Below the pieces are notes generated by a model. The model worked only from the letters and a program-made list of their open reading frames with translations. It did no database searches and was not told the origin of the DNA. A stretch of DNA of 64,000 nucleotides from the NCBI RefSeq assembly GCF_019112545.1, contig NW_025064882.1, forward strand, positions 1,936,928-2,000,927. Reading direction: 5' to 3'. Shown in pieces: positions 1-11,563 of the stretch (positions within the stretch are counted from its first letter, which is position 1; each line of letters opens with the position of its first letter). Origin of the DNA: Guyanagaster necrorhizus (lineage: Eukaryota; Basidiomycota; Agaricomycetes; Agaricales; Physalacriaceae). The translations under genes and the position numbers were made by a program.

Positions 1-1113
1 GTCAGCTACTACATGCAGGCAGTAAGGCAGTTATTGCCTCAGAGACGCCCGGACAATTCTACAAGTGTCCTCCGAATAAGCATCCTATAACCCTGTGCAG
101 GCCTGGCACGTCTCGATGGAAATTCCCCAATGATGACATTTACCGTACATTGCCGATATTTGACTATGCGCGAGCGTATTGGCTGAATCAGGTGGTACTA
201 GACTACTTCCAGTCGTATCATTCCATTGCCGAGAAGGCGCATGCTCGTGGACTCGTCCAAGTTAACGGTACCATCGAAGATAAGCACAGAACTGGGAGCA
301 AGGACGTTATCGTTTCGCGTTGCTATCACGAAACCCCTCTGGAATATCAAGGAGATAGCGTGTGTTTCCGGGTGTTAAAAGCATCAATCGCAGCTTTGGT
401 GGTTCAATGGGGTACTACAGCGTCAGGCATAGTTGTCATCTATTTTACGCCCACGAAAGGTACAGGCACATCATCTTTAGTCCCGAAATTTATGTCTGAA
501 ATCTCCTGTAGGTCTGGGATGCCGGTCTTTATCTTTCCTCCTGTATGGGCTGGTTTCGACGGTCGCGTGGTGGTGCATGATTGTATCAGCGTGGCTAGCT
601 CACCGCTCTTCTACATGGCCGGGACCTCGTCCTGCTATGGAAATCACAACGGACGAATCATCACATCTCCCGTTAACCGCGATCTCGATGCCAATGCTAG
701 CACCGTCGGGCGAGCCTCCGTCGACTGACCGGTCGTCACGGACTACGCTTTCATCAGAATCCTGCAGGTCGACGAAAAACACTAGAGCTAGCGTTGACAC
801 CGCACCGCCAGACGACGGCTTGGCTGTATTTTCCAGATTTTTTTCGTATGCAGGAAAGACCTTGGCGTTCCTCAACGCGCTGCTCCTATTTGGATTATGC
901 CTAGCGCAGTTGGGCAATGGGTTTTCAAACTGCTGGTGCAATAGCAGCTATATTGGATTGCGGAGCAAAGCATACACGGCTTTTTTAATTCCCAGCAGTG
1001 ACTTTGCTTCACTTAGGGCGGCATGGGGTGGCGCAATTTTCTTAGGTACTGTAATCTCGTCACTGTTTGCAGTTCTTATTATTTTTGCAAAGAAAACGTG
1101 CTACCCCGACTGA
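1..1113 (+). CDS. multi-pass membrane protein of unknown function (5' partial)
   Basis: The reading frame is already open at the left edge, so the start lies outside the window. The frame runs through a soluble region, then hydrophobic segments around 385-460. An intron at about 461-514 (donor GTACAG, acceptor TGTAG) restores the frame into another hydrophobic stretch with an AWWC motif at about 555-580. A Ser/Thr-rich soluble loop follows, then two more strongly hydrophobic helices near the C-terminus at about 850-915 and 1020-1095. The stop is at 1111-1113. The pattern of at least four membrane segments separated by a polar loop fits the many uncharacterised basidiomycete integral membrane proteins. 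I do not recognise a family or catalytic motif. The open frame and the agreeing splice phase support a real gene; the function is unknown. Confidence 0.6.
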
Positions 1114-1303
1114 GTTACGATACAATTTCTTTATCCTTGTACACATATCCGATTCTATAATTTACTATTCTTTATCGAGGAATACGCGTAGTTACCGTCA
1201 GGCGCCTCAAAATGATGTGCATGTACTGGATGAATAGCTGGGTACCTTGGTCCGGGTCCTAATTTTTTGAACAGAAACAAAGAATATCCTTTGATATAAT
1301 GAG

Positions 1304-2314
1304 CTACGAGAAAGCCGGGACGCCTGTACTTTCCTCCCAAAGATTCTTCAAAACCATGAAACCCACACCAAACAGAGCTCCCTTGGTCACTGTCTGAGAC
1401 CAAGACTCTTGAGCCTCTGAAAGGGTATCATCAGCAATATGAGCAGATATAGAAGCTATATCCGCGACACCGTCGTCCATTATCAAATAATGTGAAGTGA
1501 ACGTCCATCGAAGGCGATGGCCTGCAGCCTCCACCTGCTCTTGCAATTCCGGCGACAGCGTATTTGCGTCATACTGTACATGCAATATCCTCCGTCGAAC
1601 ATTGAGAATGAACGATTCGATCTCGCCTACGATCTCCAGCACATCATATATCGCCCCGCATATGTCCTCCACTTTCTCGGCAACAAGTCCCCAAGCTTGG
1701 AGGGGGGGGAAGATGATGTCTGATTTGAGACGTGCAGTCCAGGAAAATAGCCGGGGGAGGGGGTTATAGGGTGAGAATAGACGATCCCGGAGGGAAGCAG
1801 TGAACTCGTCGACGAGGTAAGCACGGGTCTGGTGCCATTGTTCTTCGGCTGCACGAGCGGATCGGCGGAACTCCGCAATATAGCGCCAAGTTTCCTCCCA
1901 GGTATGGCTGGGGTCACTGAGAGCTCTGTCAAGAGCACGCAGGGCACCGTCTACGGCACTCATGGAATTCAGTATACAACGCATGGTGTTCGCGATATCA
2001 TCCCGTCCTTGATAGAAGATGTCACAGAGTTCTTTGGAAAGTGAGGAGGTACAGTTGTGTGAAGCATCGTAGAGGGTGAATAGCAGCTCTTGTAATGTGT
2101 CGTTTATACAATATATCTTTTTTACAATTGTTGTAGCCTTCTCAAAGAAAGCGCGCTGTTGACTAAAGGTGGCATCGTAGGTATCATCGCTTGGCTGTGA
2201 ATTTAAATTGAATTAAAAATCCCGAAACAGTTGAATGGAGAGACGTGCCTTCAATACAGAGAGCAGCGAGAGCAAATCATCGCTCCTGCCTCCCTCTAGA
2301 TCTATCTCAGCCAT
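1304..2314 (-). CDS. hypothetical protein with C-terminal hydrophobic segment
   Basis: The main exon is open from about 2180 down to the stop at 1304-1306. It continues well upstream of the first Met of the long frame (1984), so a 5' exon is needed. A short exon starting with Met at 2314 (MAEIDLEGG...) joins in frame either through a GT donor after codons LLS or through a GC donor after VLK, both to the CACAG acceptor near 2202. The protein is about 300 residues, mostly polar and helical, with many Trp/Glu/Arg residues, and has a hydrophobic stretch near the end (GALFGVGFMVLKNLW). No family is recognised. The start and first intron are inferred; the main exon is well supported by its length. 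Confidence 0.5.
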
Positions 2315-2686
2315 GGGATTCCGGCGAGGAATATTCAAGGATTGCCTAAGTAGAAGGCGCTACGTATCGTCAAGTCTTGCCAGGGAAGCAGGTAAGAGAG
2401 CAGACATGAACAGTGGCAGTTGCACTTGGCACATCAAAGCCGCTGCAAGCATGTGAATGCTACGGGGCGGACTGGGGTAAGAACTACGTACGTAGCCTGT
2501 AGGTCCATGTAGATCCCATCTTCGGACTGCGGCGCCCCGGACGATTCCATCTGGGCTAATCGCTTCACGCCAAGATGGAAGGCTGCAAGACGTGAAAAAA
2601 AAGAGTTGTCATTTAGTACAAACGATTCTGTCATCCCGGTAATATTGTGAAGTAAGTAAAAGTCCATATAAATCTCTACGTCGTCT

Positions 2687-4166
2687 TCATTGCTTCGCAT
2701 CCAGACTGACCTTGGCAAGTAAACTTGCCAAGGTCTCCTCGCTCTTTCCATCTACCGAAATATCATCCGTCTTCTTCAAACTCTCCCTGATGTTTAAAGA
2801 CGACTCAGAAGGATGATTCATATTATGATGGTGCATGATGGAAGCATTCTGATACGTACTGTCAATTGAATTATAGCTGCGGTAGAAACGAAAAGAATTA
2901 CCTCCATGACTTCCTTTGCACTCTCCTCCTTATACAATCGCACGTTATCTGACAGCTCCTGCTTCTGCTGGTCCAAGTGGCTGCTCCCAGCGAGAGCAGT
3001 CATCCGGTTAAGTGCAGTAATGCTGAATGCCGCCTTACGCCATAGCTGTTTCGCATTGAGAGCCTTCTTGACGTGTGGTAGTAGATCAGTTGGACCACCA
3101 CTTGGGCTCTCAGGGTCAGGAACGAAGTGAGCTGATGTGTCCGCAAGCCACTTGTGCTGCAAGCATTGGGTGGCAGTGGGACGGTTAGAAGGGTCGATTG
3201 TCAAGCAATCTCGAATGAAGTCCCGAGCGGTATCGCTAACGTTGGCCCAGTATTCATGAGGCTCAAATTTGTAGTCACCGGCGATGATGGCCTCCATCTC
3301 CTGCTGCTGTGAGTCACGGTCAAAGGGTGTGTATCCGGCGAGTAGGAAGTAAGTGATTACACCCATCGCCCAGACATCGACAGGCTTGCCGTGGCCAGCT
3401 ATGCTGGCAATCAGTAGTGGGCGGGGTGACGAGAGATATAGGACATACTCTTTTTGAAGATCTCGGGGGCCATGTAGCCTGGCGTTCCGCAAATTTCGGT
3501 CAACATATTCAGTTTTTCCTCCTCCATTACGCGACTGAGGCCAAAGTCTGCAATCATAATGTCGGCATCCTCGGCCTTGGTGCGAAAGAGAAGATTTTCT
3601 GGTTTGAGGTCACGATGCACGATACCGGAGGAATGGATGTACTTGACGGCTTGGAAAATGGTGCGAACGAGGCCAGCAGCGTCCGCTTCGTAGTAGTTGC
3701 CTTTAGCACATATCCGGTCGAAGAGCTCTCCGCCTGTACAGAGATCGAAGCAGAGATAGAGATTGTGAGAGGTCTGGAAGAGTGTGTAAGCTAAGAGTCG
3801 AGTGGATAAAGATGCAGACCTGCTTCAAAGTAGTCACGAAGGGCTACGATGTTTTTATGTCCGCTGGAAACCCTTTTCAAGACGGCAATCTCGTTCCGAA
3901 CCTGTAGCAACGGTCAGTAGAATGACGCGAAGATACGATGAAAGAGGTGTGCCATATGTTCTCTGCCCTCCATAAGCTTCTTGTTAATGACCTTGCAAGC
4001 AAAGTACTCTCCCGTCTGGATATGAATGGCCTCCTTAACGATGGCATATGTCCCACTTCCAAGGGTCTTGCCGGTGCGATACTGATGGAAAGTAGATATC
4101 GTCAGGGAATTGAGGATAGACAGGCGGATATACCTGGCAAGGGACGGTAACATTGGATGGAGCCAT
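2687..4166 (-). CDS. calcium/calmodulin-dependent protein kinase (CaMK I-like)
   Basis: This Ser/Thr kinase phosphorylates targets in response to Ca2+/calmodulin. Six exons give about 407 residues, the usual size for fungal CaMKs: 4134-4166, 3953-4081, 3824-3901, 3449-3773, 2902-3398 and 2687-2848. Visible motifs are the glycine loop (GKTLGSGTYAIV), the ATP lysine (ACKVINKK), the catalytic loop (HRDLKPENLL), DFGLSR, the activation segment CGTPGYMAPE and the DVWAMGVITYFLLAGYTPF block. After the kinase lobe comes a basic region (KQLWRKAAFSITALNRM) typical of the autoinhibitory/CaM-binding segment. All splice phases agree, but introns 2 and 3 only work as GC-AG introns (see findings). The start at 4166 gives the short MAPSNVTVPCQ leader. 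An ORF at 4407-4589 on the same strand ends in a GTAAGT donor and could be an extra 5' exon, which would lengthen the N-terminus. Family assignment is firm. Confidence 0.93.
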
Positions 4167-5058
4167 TATCATTGGAGCGGTCTCTGGTTGCACTGAAGAT
4201 GATGAGGGGGTATCAGGGCGAGTCTGTACGTGATGGTGAGCGCTCCTGTTTTCGAAATGAGACCTTTGAAGAAGGATACTGGACAGAGTCAAAAGAGGGC
4301 GAAAAGAGGGCGATGGAGGTAGAAAGCAAAGATGATATCTCTGATCAAGTCTCGTTTCACTTCAAGCATCGCACAGCCACATCTAAATCGGTCACGGTAG
4401 ACTTACCTTGTGTGCAACGTCCGCCTGCCTCGTGCTGTCGTCGTTGTGCTTTTTTGCTAATGCCGCTGTGATCTGGCTCCTCAGTGCAACAGCCGTTGGT
4501 ATGATTACGAGGGGTCCTGTGCGAGAAGAAGACGGGGGGGTGGAATGCTGGGTTTTTGAACTTTGACGGCGACTTTGCTGGGCGCCCATTTCTTGGATGC
4601 TGCAAGTATAGGTGCAGAAGAGTTGTCGATGAAATGACACATTCAAGTCTTATACCATTCACTGCCATGCCGACACAACGCCGGCTACGCGTGTCTCCAC
4701 TTATTCCTCAGGGTCATACCGCGCTCTTGGGTCTCAGGACGACGGTCAGGCTCCGTCGCTCCTCCGTTGAACAGGTCAATTCAATGCCGTCGCTACAGGA
4801 CCCTTCGTTCGGCATATCTAATTTTACGTTTTCCAAAAATACTTTCGCGCCCACCTTCAAGTTGTTTACGATGAGAATGGACGTCCTTCTGCCACCCCGC
4901 TTCAGGATATCGTTTCCGTCTAATCGGCGCTTTGGATTTGCTTCTATCGGCGGTACACTTTGTCTCTCCAATTGTATCTACGCGTTCCATGTTTTCCTCT
5001 TGAATCCAACTTCATTTTGGTACTCAGCTCCCTAATATCTTCATTATTACATGTTAGC

Positions 5059-5128
5059 GACACCCTTCATCTGCGGCACAATAGGCGACAGATTAGAAAT
5101 CTGCCAAGGTTCGAATCCTGCAGGTGTC
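5059..5128 (+). pseudogene. tRNA-Ser(AGA)-like remnant
   Basis: The 70-nt segment has several tRNA parts. It has acceptor arms GACACC/GGTGTC, an anticodon-type hairpin CAGA-TTAGAAA-TCTG with a canonical U33-AGA-A37 loop, and a B-box-like GGTTCGAATCC. The TAGAAATCTG block and the T loop resemble eukaryotic tRNA-Ser(AGA). However, there is no convincing D arm or A box, the T stem has two mismatches, and the long variable arm expected of tRNA-Ser is reduced to about four bases. It is probably a degenerate copy; a working tRNA is unlikely. Confidence 0.3.
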
Positions 5129-5353
5129 TATCACGTTTCAACGCCTTTTTTCCTGACAGGTCATCCCGGCGCCGGTCTGATTTCAATCACCACCGATCAG
5201 GAATTTCCATATTCAACAGTCCATCATGGTACAAAAGTTCAAACATAGTTGAGAATGCAGTAATCTTACCATCTGTCTCTGCATTAATACGGGACAGCCC
5301 CAAGCTTGGATCTGTCATTTCAGCTATGACCGGTGCTGTAAAGCCCACCAGTA

Positions 5354-5365
5354 CCCCCCCCCCCC
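5354..5365. repeat. poly-C homopolymer (12 nt)
   Basis: There is an uninterrupted run of twelve C on the plus strand in a non-coding stretch. It has no assigned function and is prone to sequencing length error. Confidence 0.8.
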
Positions 5366-5553
5366 ACTTGACTCGGTCTACGAGGACCCTCCCAGTCAGT
5401 CCTCTCATTCTTTCCTATGGTCGCTACTTGCGCGGTACGCGTCACAGATGTTAGTATCACGCACACAAAGCGAGCAGGTGTAATCTGGCGTAATTGGCTG
5501 TTATACCACACCCTACTTAATGTCGTCACTCTTGTATAACCATCACGTCCCCA

Positions 5554-7673
5554 ATGCCTTCCTTTCAAGGGCTCTGTACCGCTCTTGACTCCCATAAGAA
5601 ACCCTGCAACGCCAGTACCCAAACAGGATTCCTTTGGTGTACTCGCCATAATCAAGTACGAATTCTCTCATCTTTCTCCAGTGACCTCTGCTGAAGCACT
5701 GTCGTAGGAGCGCATCAAGTTATACGTCAATTACAAGACCCACCATGCTGCTCTCAATGCCTTCGACCAACACACCATCTGCACTAATTCGAACAAGATC
5801 AGGTCATGCACCTCATTAGAGAGGTTACGATCTTGGAACAAGATTCTTGTATACAAGTACCACCTGGTTACCAGGTATGCCTTTTCGTTCAACATTCGTG
5901 CGATCTATCTCAATGCCAGTGAAATAGATGCATCGATGCTAGAGCATACTTTACTGAACGCTTCTTTGGGCAAGCATTTCCTTCCACAACGTACAGAGAA
6001 GTCAGTCTGACATTTCCGTCTTAGAAACGATATGGCACGTATCGTTGCGTACCACTCATTCTTTGTCCGTTCTGATGTTTCGGCAGGATTTCGGACACAA
6101 ACAATTCTGGCGAGTGCTCGTGAAGCAGCAATCACAAGTGGAGAGGATTCTAGAACAAGTAGAACATCGGGCCTACGAACTCATTCTGGCATCTCAGAAC
6201 GCCCTGTGGGTCCTCAAGCAGCCGATAGACATGTCGAAGCCTGATCTGGATTGTTCGGGATACGATGACGCTCCCTTACAAGCCACGAAGACCGAGGAAT
6301 GCGCCAGTCACTCCGTCGAAAATAGTGGTGACGACCGTCATGATGTCGTGGCCGAAGTAGAAGATCCACTCGAGGTGGCCCTCCGAGGAAAGGCTAACGT
6401 TCTAAGGGAAAAAATCTACACTCGAATCTCGAGGTATTGTGCTTATCCCCAATCCAAGTGGTACCATGAACGGCTCCAGGTTATTAATGCTATCATCCGG
6501 CGGACCGTGTACACGGACGCATCCCTCATGGTCACATCTCAGAATTACACCTCGGTCATGGAGTTTCTTCGGGACGAGAAGCTAGAGGTCCAAACACTCT
6601 CCAAGCTTTGGACCGCACTTGTAGAGCTGCTCACGGACCAGGTCCGAGCGGCGATCGATGACGCCTTGAGGCCGGTGGATGATTCTGCGAGTTATGTCGT
6701 CGTCTTGGGGGGGCGTGTTTATAAGGACTTGAGTACAGGATCCCGCCCGCTTCGCAGCTGGGCTCATTTCAGTTCCATAATTCGTTGTTACGGTTGCCTT
6801 CGGAAGACTTGCAAGACAGTCAGTTGCATTCTCTTCCGTTTATATAGTGTATACTAACCTGGAACGCAGATGGATGAGGTGATAACGTTGACACAATATA
6901 CCATTCTTACCTGGACTCATCTCAACCAATCTACGCTCAAATGCTATCATAACATCGATGGTTCGAGTATCCTCATGCTCTGCGGCTCTATCGTCAACTA
7001 CTTTGAATATTCGGACTTCAGTCATCGCTATTCTGTTACCAAGCACAACGACATCATCGATCACACGCCGCAATGGTCGGAGACCGAGATGAACATTACT
7101 GTCTGTATGGGCCTTTCGTTGAACGATCCAAAGGCTGATGCATTCGTCGACGCATGCAATCGGGAGAGGCATTTCATGATATTATCTCGCCGAGGCAAGG
7201 AAAGCAAAGTCGTACGCTCAACACCCAAGATTTGGTGCAAGCGTACAAGACGTGCGAATACGCGAGCCGGACTGAAGAAGCTTCCTTGGGAAGAGACGAA
7301 GTCCGTCGTGTACTTCCGTGATAGCCTTCTGGAAGAGTGCTGGACACTAACAAGCCTCTCCAAGCGAGTAGAAGACTGCTACCAAGTCGCAGTGGTCGAT
7401 ACAGAGGCTAAGAACGTGACTGGCGTAGTCGCGAAGCTGGCGAAGATTTGGATAGAAGTATATGGGGTCGAGTGCATACATGAGTTATGCAATGAGATTG
7501 CGAAGCCGTATGTCAAGAGTGGTGATTTGGAGATCGTGGAGGAGGAAGAAGAAGACACGAACCGGATATGTCCGAAGAGGAATGTGTTGATGCCCGGCGC
7601 GGCAGCCGATGTGCATGCGTCATATAGGCGGCTGTGGAAGAAGAGTCCGTGCAGTGGGATTTTTGACGACTGA
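5554..7673 (+). CDS. hypothetical protein, multi-exon, with N-terminal Cys/His module
   Basis: Start ATG at 5554 (MPSFQGLCTALDS...). Introns inferred from phase are 5656-5707, 5875-5919, 6005-6089 and 6819-6869; the last part before 6819 may hold one more. The stop is at 7671-7673. The N-terminus has spaced Cys and His residues (CTALDSHKKPC, then WCTRH), which could form a small zinc-binding unit. The body is helical and polar, with a DFGHKQFWRVLVKQQ segment and a QNALWVLKQ segment, an acidic stretch (VEEEEED) and a basic end. I believe this architecture recurs in Agaricomycetes as uncharacterised proteins, but that is from memory and was not searched. No enzyme motif is visible. The gene runs toward the exo-polygalacturonase gene, 269 nt downstream on the same strand. 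Confidence 0.65.
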
Positions 7674-7897
7674 TTTTCGACCGTCGTGTCGCGAAATGGT
7701 AAAAATGAGGACTTTCACTGCGTCTCCTTCAATTGAGACAGACGTTTCACACCCTTTTTTTTTTTTTGCTTTTATATTGTTGTACGAAGGAGAATGTACC
7801 GGACCGTATGAATGCCTTCTTGTGTGTCCTATTCGCTCGTGACGCATCAGACGGCATCTAATGTGACCACGGTAGAACATTAGCAAAAGCGAATCGA

Positions 7898-7911
7898 TTT
7901 AAATATATATG
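7898..7911 (+). promoter_or_regulatory. TATA-like element upstream of exo-polygalacturonase
   Basis: An AT-only block (TTTAAATATATATG) lies about 32-45 nt before the ATG at 7943, a reasonable place for a TATA box with a short 5' leader. The call rests on composition and position only. Confidence 0.3.
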
Positions 7912-7942
7912 ACGCACCACGAAGACATCGTGCTCACCAAAT

Positions 7943-9969
7943 ATGTGGTTCCCACTGGTCAGACTCCTGATTACCCTTCTACTCGCCGCATCACCATCTG
8001 TCGCAAAGAAATGCGAGATAAGTCCATTGGGAGAAGGTCTTGACGATACTGAACAAGTGAGTTGCATCCCTTCCTTCCTCGAATAGATCTGGAAAATTAC
8101 CGATGGAGGTCGAAACTGCCATCGAGGAATGTGGGCGACACGGTTGGACCGTGCTCAATCCTGGGCTGTATAACATTACCAGGTACGCATCCCTGGATCC
8201 GTTCATCGGCGTTACACTTTAACTCGATCATCAACAGAAAGATGACGTGGGATTTGCATTCATCCAAGGTCGATCTGTACGGGTATTTGAACGTAAGGGT
8301 CTCATCTTCGTTAAGGCGGCTTTGATTGATATGAGCTACTGCGCATTCACTCAGTTCCAGCCGGACATTGAGTATTGGTTGGATGCAGAGAACACATACA
8401 GGGTGGTTTTTATACAGGTGCCTCGTTTCCGACTTTCTCCATCCCCGCCACCTGATACATCATCCCGCCAGAGTCAAGCCTCGTGGTTTGTCGTGACAGG
8501 ATCCGACTTCACCATCGACGCGCATAACGAAGGTGGTATCCAGGGTAATGGACAGGTGCGTCCGATAGAACGCAACACGTCATCCATGTTTACACCACTG
8601 AACAGCCATGGTGGGAGTACTTCACGACACACACCAGGGCTGATGGCGATGGTCGACCCCTATCTCTAACTCTCTACCGCGCGACCAATTCTCTGGTGAA
8701 GGACTTTCATATCCAATCGCCGCCATTCTGGTGTAACGCTGTAGCCGAGTCGAGCGGTATCAGATATGAAGGGATGGTTTGTAACGCGACCAACAGCAAT
8801 CCACAATTTGCAGGTCAGAAGTGAGTAATTTCCTGCATCGACTTGATGAAGCAATGAATAGAGAATGTTCAGTATTGTTCCTAATACGGATGGTCAGTGG
8901 ATTGCCTGTGTTCTGAATAGAGGCCGATTGTCCCACAGGGATAGACACATATCGAAGCGACAATATTACACTGTTGAATTGGGATGTAACGTGTGGGGAT
9001 GACTGCCTGGCTATCAAAGGAGTAGGTAGTAAGCCATTCTGCGCTCTTTCATTGATGGCGATAGAACTCGACCAATGTACTCGCCCGAAATATTACCTGC
9101 CGCGGAGGGAACGGGATTGCATTTGGTTCCTTGGGGCAATATTACAATTTGGTGCGTTTGGTCCGTGTTTTATGTAGCAGAAGTCTATAACGATTCATAG
9201 AGCGACCAAGTCGACAACGTTCATCTAGAGGACCTGCAAGTGCGTATCATCTCTGTCTTGCACGTTAAGCGACTGACAAGTGCATTGTAGATGATAAGAA
9301 TAGATGCAAACGTGCAGCCCAACATGGAAACCGGCGTGAGTATGCCAGGATGCACGAAGTGAAATGGTTTACTTTGGAGCATTTTCAGGTTTACTTCAAA
9401 ACTTGGACTGGTACTGTCAACGGATCCCCACCGACAGGCGGTGGCGGAGGAAAAGGTGCGCATATACGCATTCTTTCGGACCGCATCTGACGGAATTAGG
9501 TTTTGTATCCAATATTGTTGCCAAGAACGTGCTTTTGGACCGGGTGACCCTACCGCTCCATTTGTATCAAACGAACGGCGGACATAGGTGCGTGGCATGC
9601 AACATTCTGAATCAAAAAGCTCATCAAATGTTCATAGCGGGGACCTACCATCTCTGATCACTTTTGCGAACCTGCAGTTCCTGAACTGGAGCGGGACCGC
9701 AATGACCAACGAGAGTAAGTGTACTTGTTTCGTTGAAGGAATGGACCTTACCACCATACTGGGACGCAGTTGTAGACATTGAGTGTAGCACAAGCTGCGA
9801 TGGTATACTCTTCAACGCGTTTGATGTTGAGGGGCCTGAGAACGAGGCACCAGAGTACATATGTCAGAATGTTACGGGATTGGAGGGATTAACCGGTACG
9901 AATATTTACCCCGCGAGATTGAATGTCGTCAATGATTCTTCTTTGCCAGTAGCTTGCAACGAGACGTGA
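7943..9969 (+). CDS. GH28 exo-polygalacturonase, secreted
   Basis: A pectin-degrading enzyme expected to release galacturonic acid from chain ends outside the cell. The start gives a clear signal peptide (MWFPLVRLLITLLLAASPSVA). The first two introns are 8057-8108 and 8183-8237, with several more of about 50 nt. GH28 signatures follow in order: a GGIQGNGQ block then PWWEYF, the NTDGID motif (split by an intron at about 8895-8939), GDDCLAIKG around 8995-9020, and RGGNGIAFGSLGQY around 9104-9150. The usual His of the GHG motif is Asn here; from memory, exo-acting members such as Aspergillus PgaX also carry GGNGIA at this point, which favours exo over endo activity. Many Asn-X-Ser/Thr sites fit secretion. 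The stop is at 9967-9969. A related GH28 specificity, for example rhamnogalacturonan, cannot be excluded. Confidence 0.88.
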
Positions 9970-11563
9970 CCGGCGATTGTATGCCACAACAATATAAAGG
10001 TCATGACAAACATGACCACGTTTTACAATGTTCACCTCCGTTCCGAATTGAGCGGTACCGGTCAGAAGAAAATACATAAAGTAGCGACAGACAGTATTCC
10101 TTGGATTCATCCTGGTTTAAAGACAGGTGAAAATTGAGGCCGACACATGATGAAAATGAATTGCTGACCGATTCCGTGTCCGGGTCGTTACCTCGGCCTA
10201 AGACAAGGGTGCGTGGTTCTGAGAATGTGACTGACGGATATCGGAGCGCAATACCGTCCATTGGTTCGGATTCATTTTTGTCGGTTCGAAACCGGACAAG
10301 TCGAGATGGCTGGATAAGGAGAAATCTTGTTGCCCTTGGACGCGTAATTGACGATCGAAAGCTGGAAAAGCTGAGAAACTTGAAATATATATACCAGTCA
10401 TAGGCAGTGAGTGATAGGCCTGCGACGGGACTGGATGCTGCCTGGATGTAAAAGTCGGGGACCTCAGTCAGGGCACCTGGCACAATAATTGATGACGTGA
10501 TATGGTAGCGGGTGAACCAAAGGTGGGGCATTCATACTCAGGAGGATCGTCCGCTTCGGAACTTGTAGTTGAATATCTGCGGCGTCTCCGTGTGATTCAG
10601 AATGGCGATCATAACCACAAGAGAAAAGCAAAGAAGAGGAAAGAAATTTCCAGGTAGCCGTACCGTTAGAGGGGAAAGACGGGGAACGGGTCGCGACAAG
10701 CAAGATCGCGGTAGCTTCGAGGGAACGCGGGTACTTGTTCCCCTTTGAAATGGACTCGTCAGGCAGCGAGGGGGAGCAGGCAATATCCGGAAAACGGACG
10801 TAAGATCTAGATCTTGATCAGAAAAAAATAAAACGAGTGAAAACTACGCCGGGAGTAAAGCGAATCTAACTTGAAATTATCCCTTCATGCTCCTTCTCCC
10901 GTCAGTGTAGCCATTGCCTCTGCTGGAGATGGTTGTGTACCGTTTGGGATGCCCATCGTCGGGAAACGGGTGACGTGACCCGGGTGTGACGAAAACGTGA
11001 CAGACGTCGGTTGATTGTGAACCAGCTTCAACAAGGGCGCAAGCCGACACCTTCTGCTCAATCCCGCCACGCTATCGCTTTTCCAGTGCTCGTCCCGTCT
11101 TCGCGACCCTTTGCTCTCTTATTTCCTCTCCGTTTCGTTGGATATGCTACCATAGAGGTCTGTCTGCGCCCTTGCCAACTTTACGCGTGGTATCCTGATT
11201 CCTTGCTGCTACTAATAGAGTCTGCTCATCGTGCTACCCATTGTATGCAACTTTCTTTTCCTGCTCTTCTATCATACTGATGATCTCTTAGTCGTGTATT
11301 CAGGCGAGCCTTTCTTCTGTATACGTGTGCAGTCCCGTCGTCGGGGACCACTCCACCTTTTTTTTTCTCGGTGAGAGGCACCTTCCGGCTATTACACAAC
11401 GTGCTGATATTTCCTTTGTAGTGGACTTTGTACAAGTGCTCACATTCATTGCAGGAATTGTGACTCGCTTGAAACCTATCGACAGTGAGCATGTCATTTC
11501 ACATTTATCTCTTCACTGAAAGATCGCCTCGACAGAATCGTCAAAACATATAATATATTACAT
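9970..11563. other. intergenic region
   Basis: No ORF here looks like a real protein. It contains the terminator side of the polygalacturonase gene and the likely promoter and 5' leader of the SNF5 gene. A pyrimidine-rich stretch around 11350-11455 ending in TTGCAG could be a 5' UTR intron acceptor, which is unproven. Confidence 0.5.

Larger units (their letters stand above)
4167..5553. other. intergenic region between divergent genes
   Basis: This 1.4-kb stretch separates the minus-strand kinase from the plus-strand gene at 5554 and should hold both promoters. On the minus strand, 4407-4589 is an ORF starting MGAQQSRRQ and ending in a good GTAAGT donor. It may be an alternative 5' exon of the kinase or a small separate gene. 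A tRNA-like sequence lies at 5059-5128 and a run of 12 C at 5354-5365. Other ORFs here have no recognisable protein signature and I treat them as chance. Confidence 0.5.

Noticed and set aside
5187..5655. Minus-strand ORFs opposite the start of the 5554 gene
   Set aside because: They cross the poly-C run and overlap the plus-strand first exon; no family pattern and no phase-consistent splicing.
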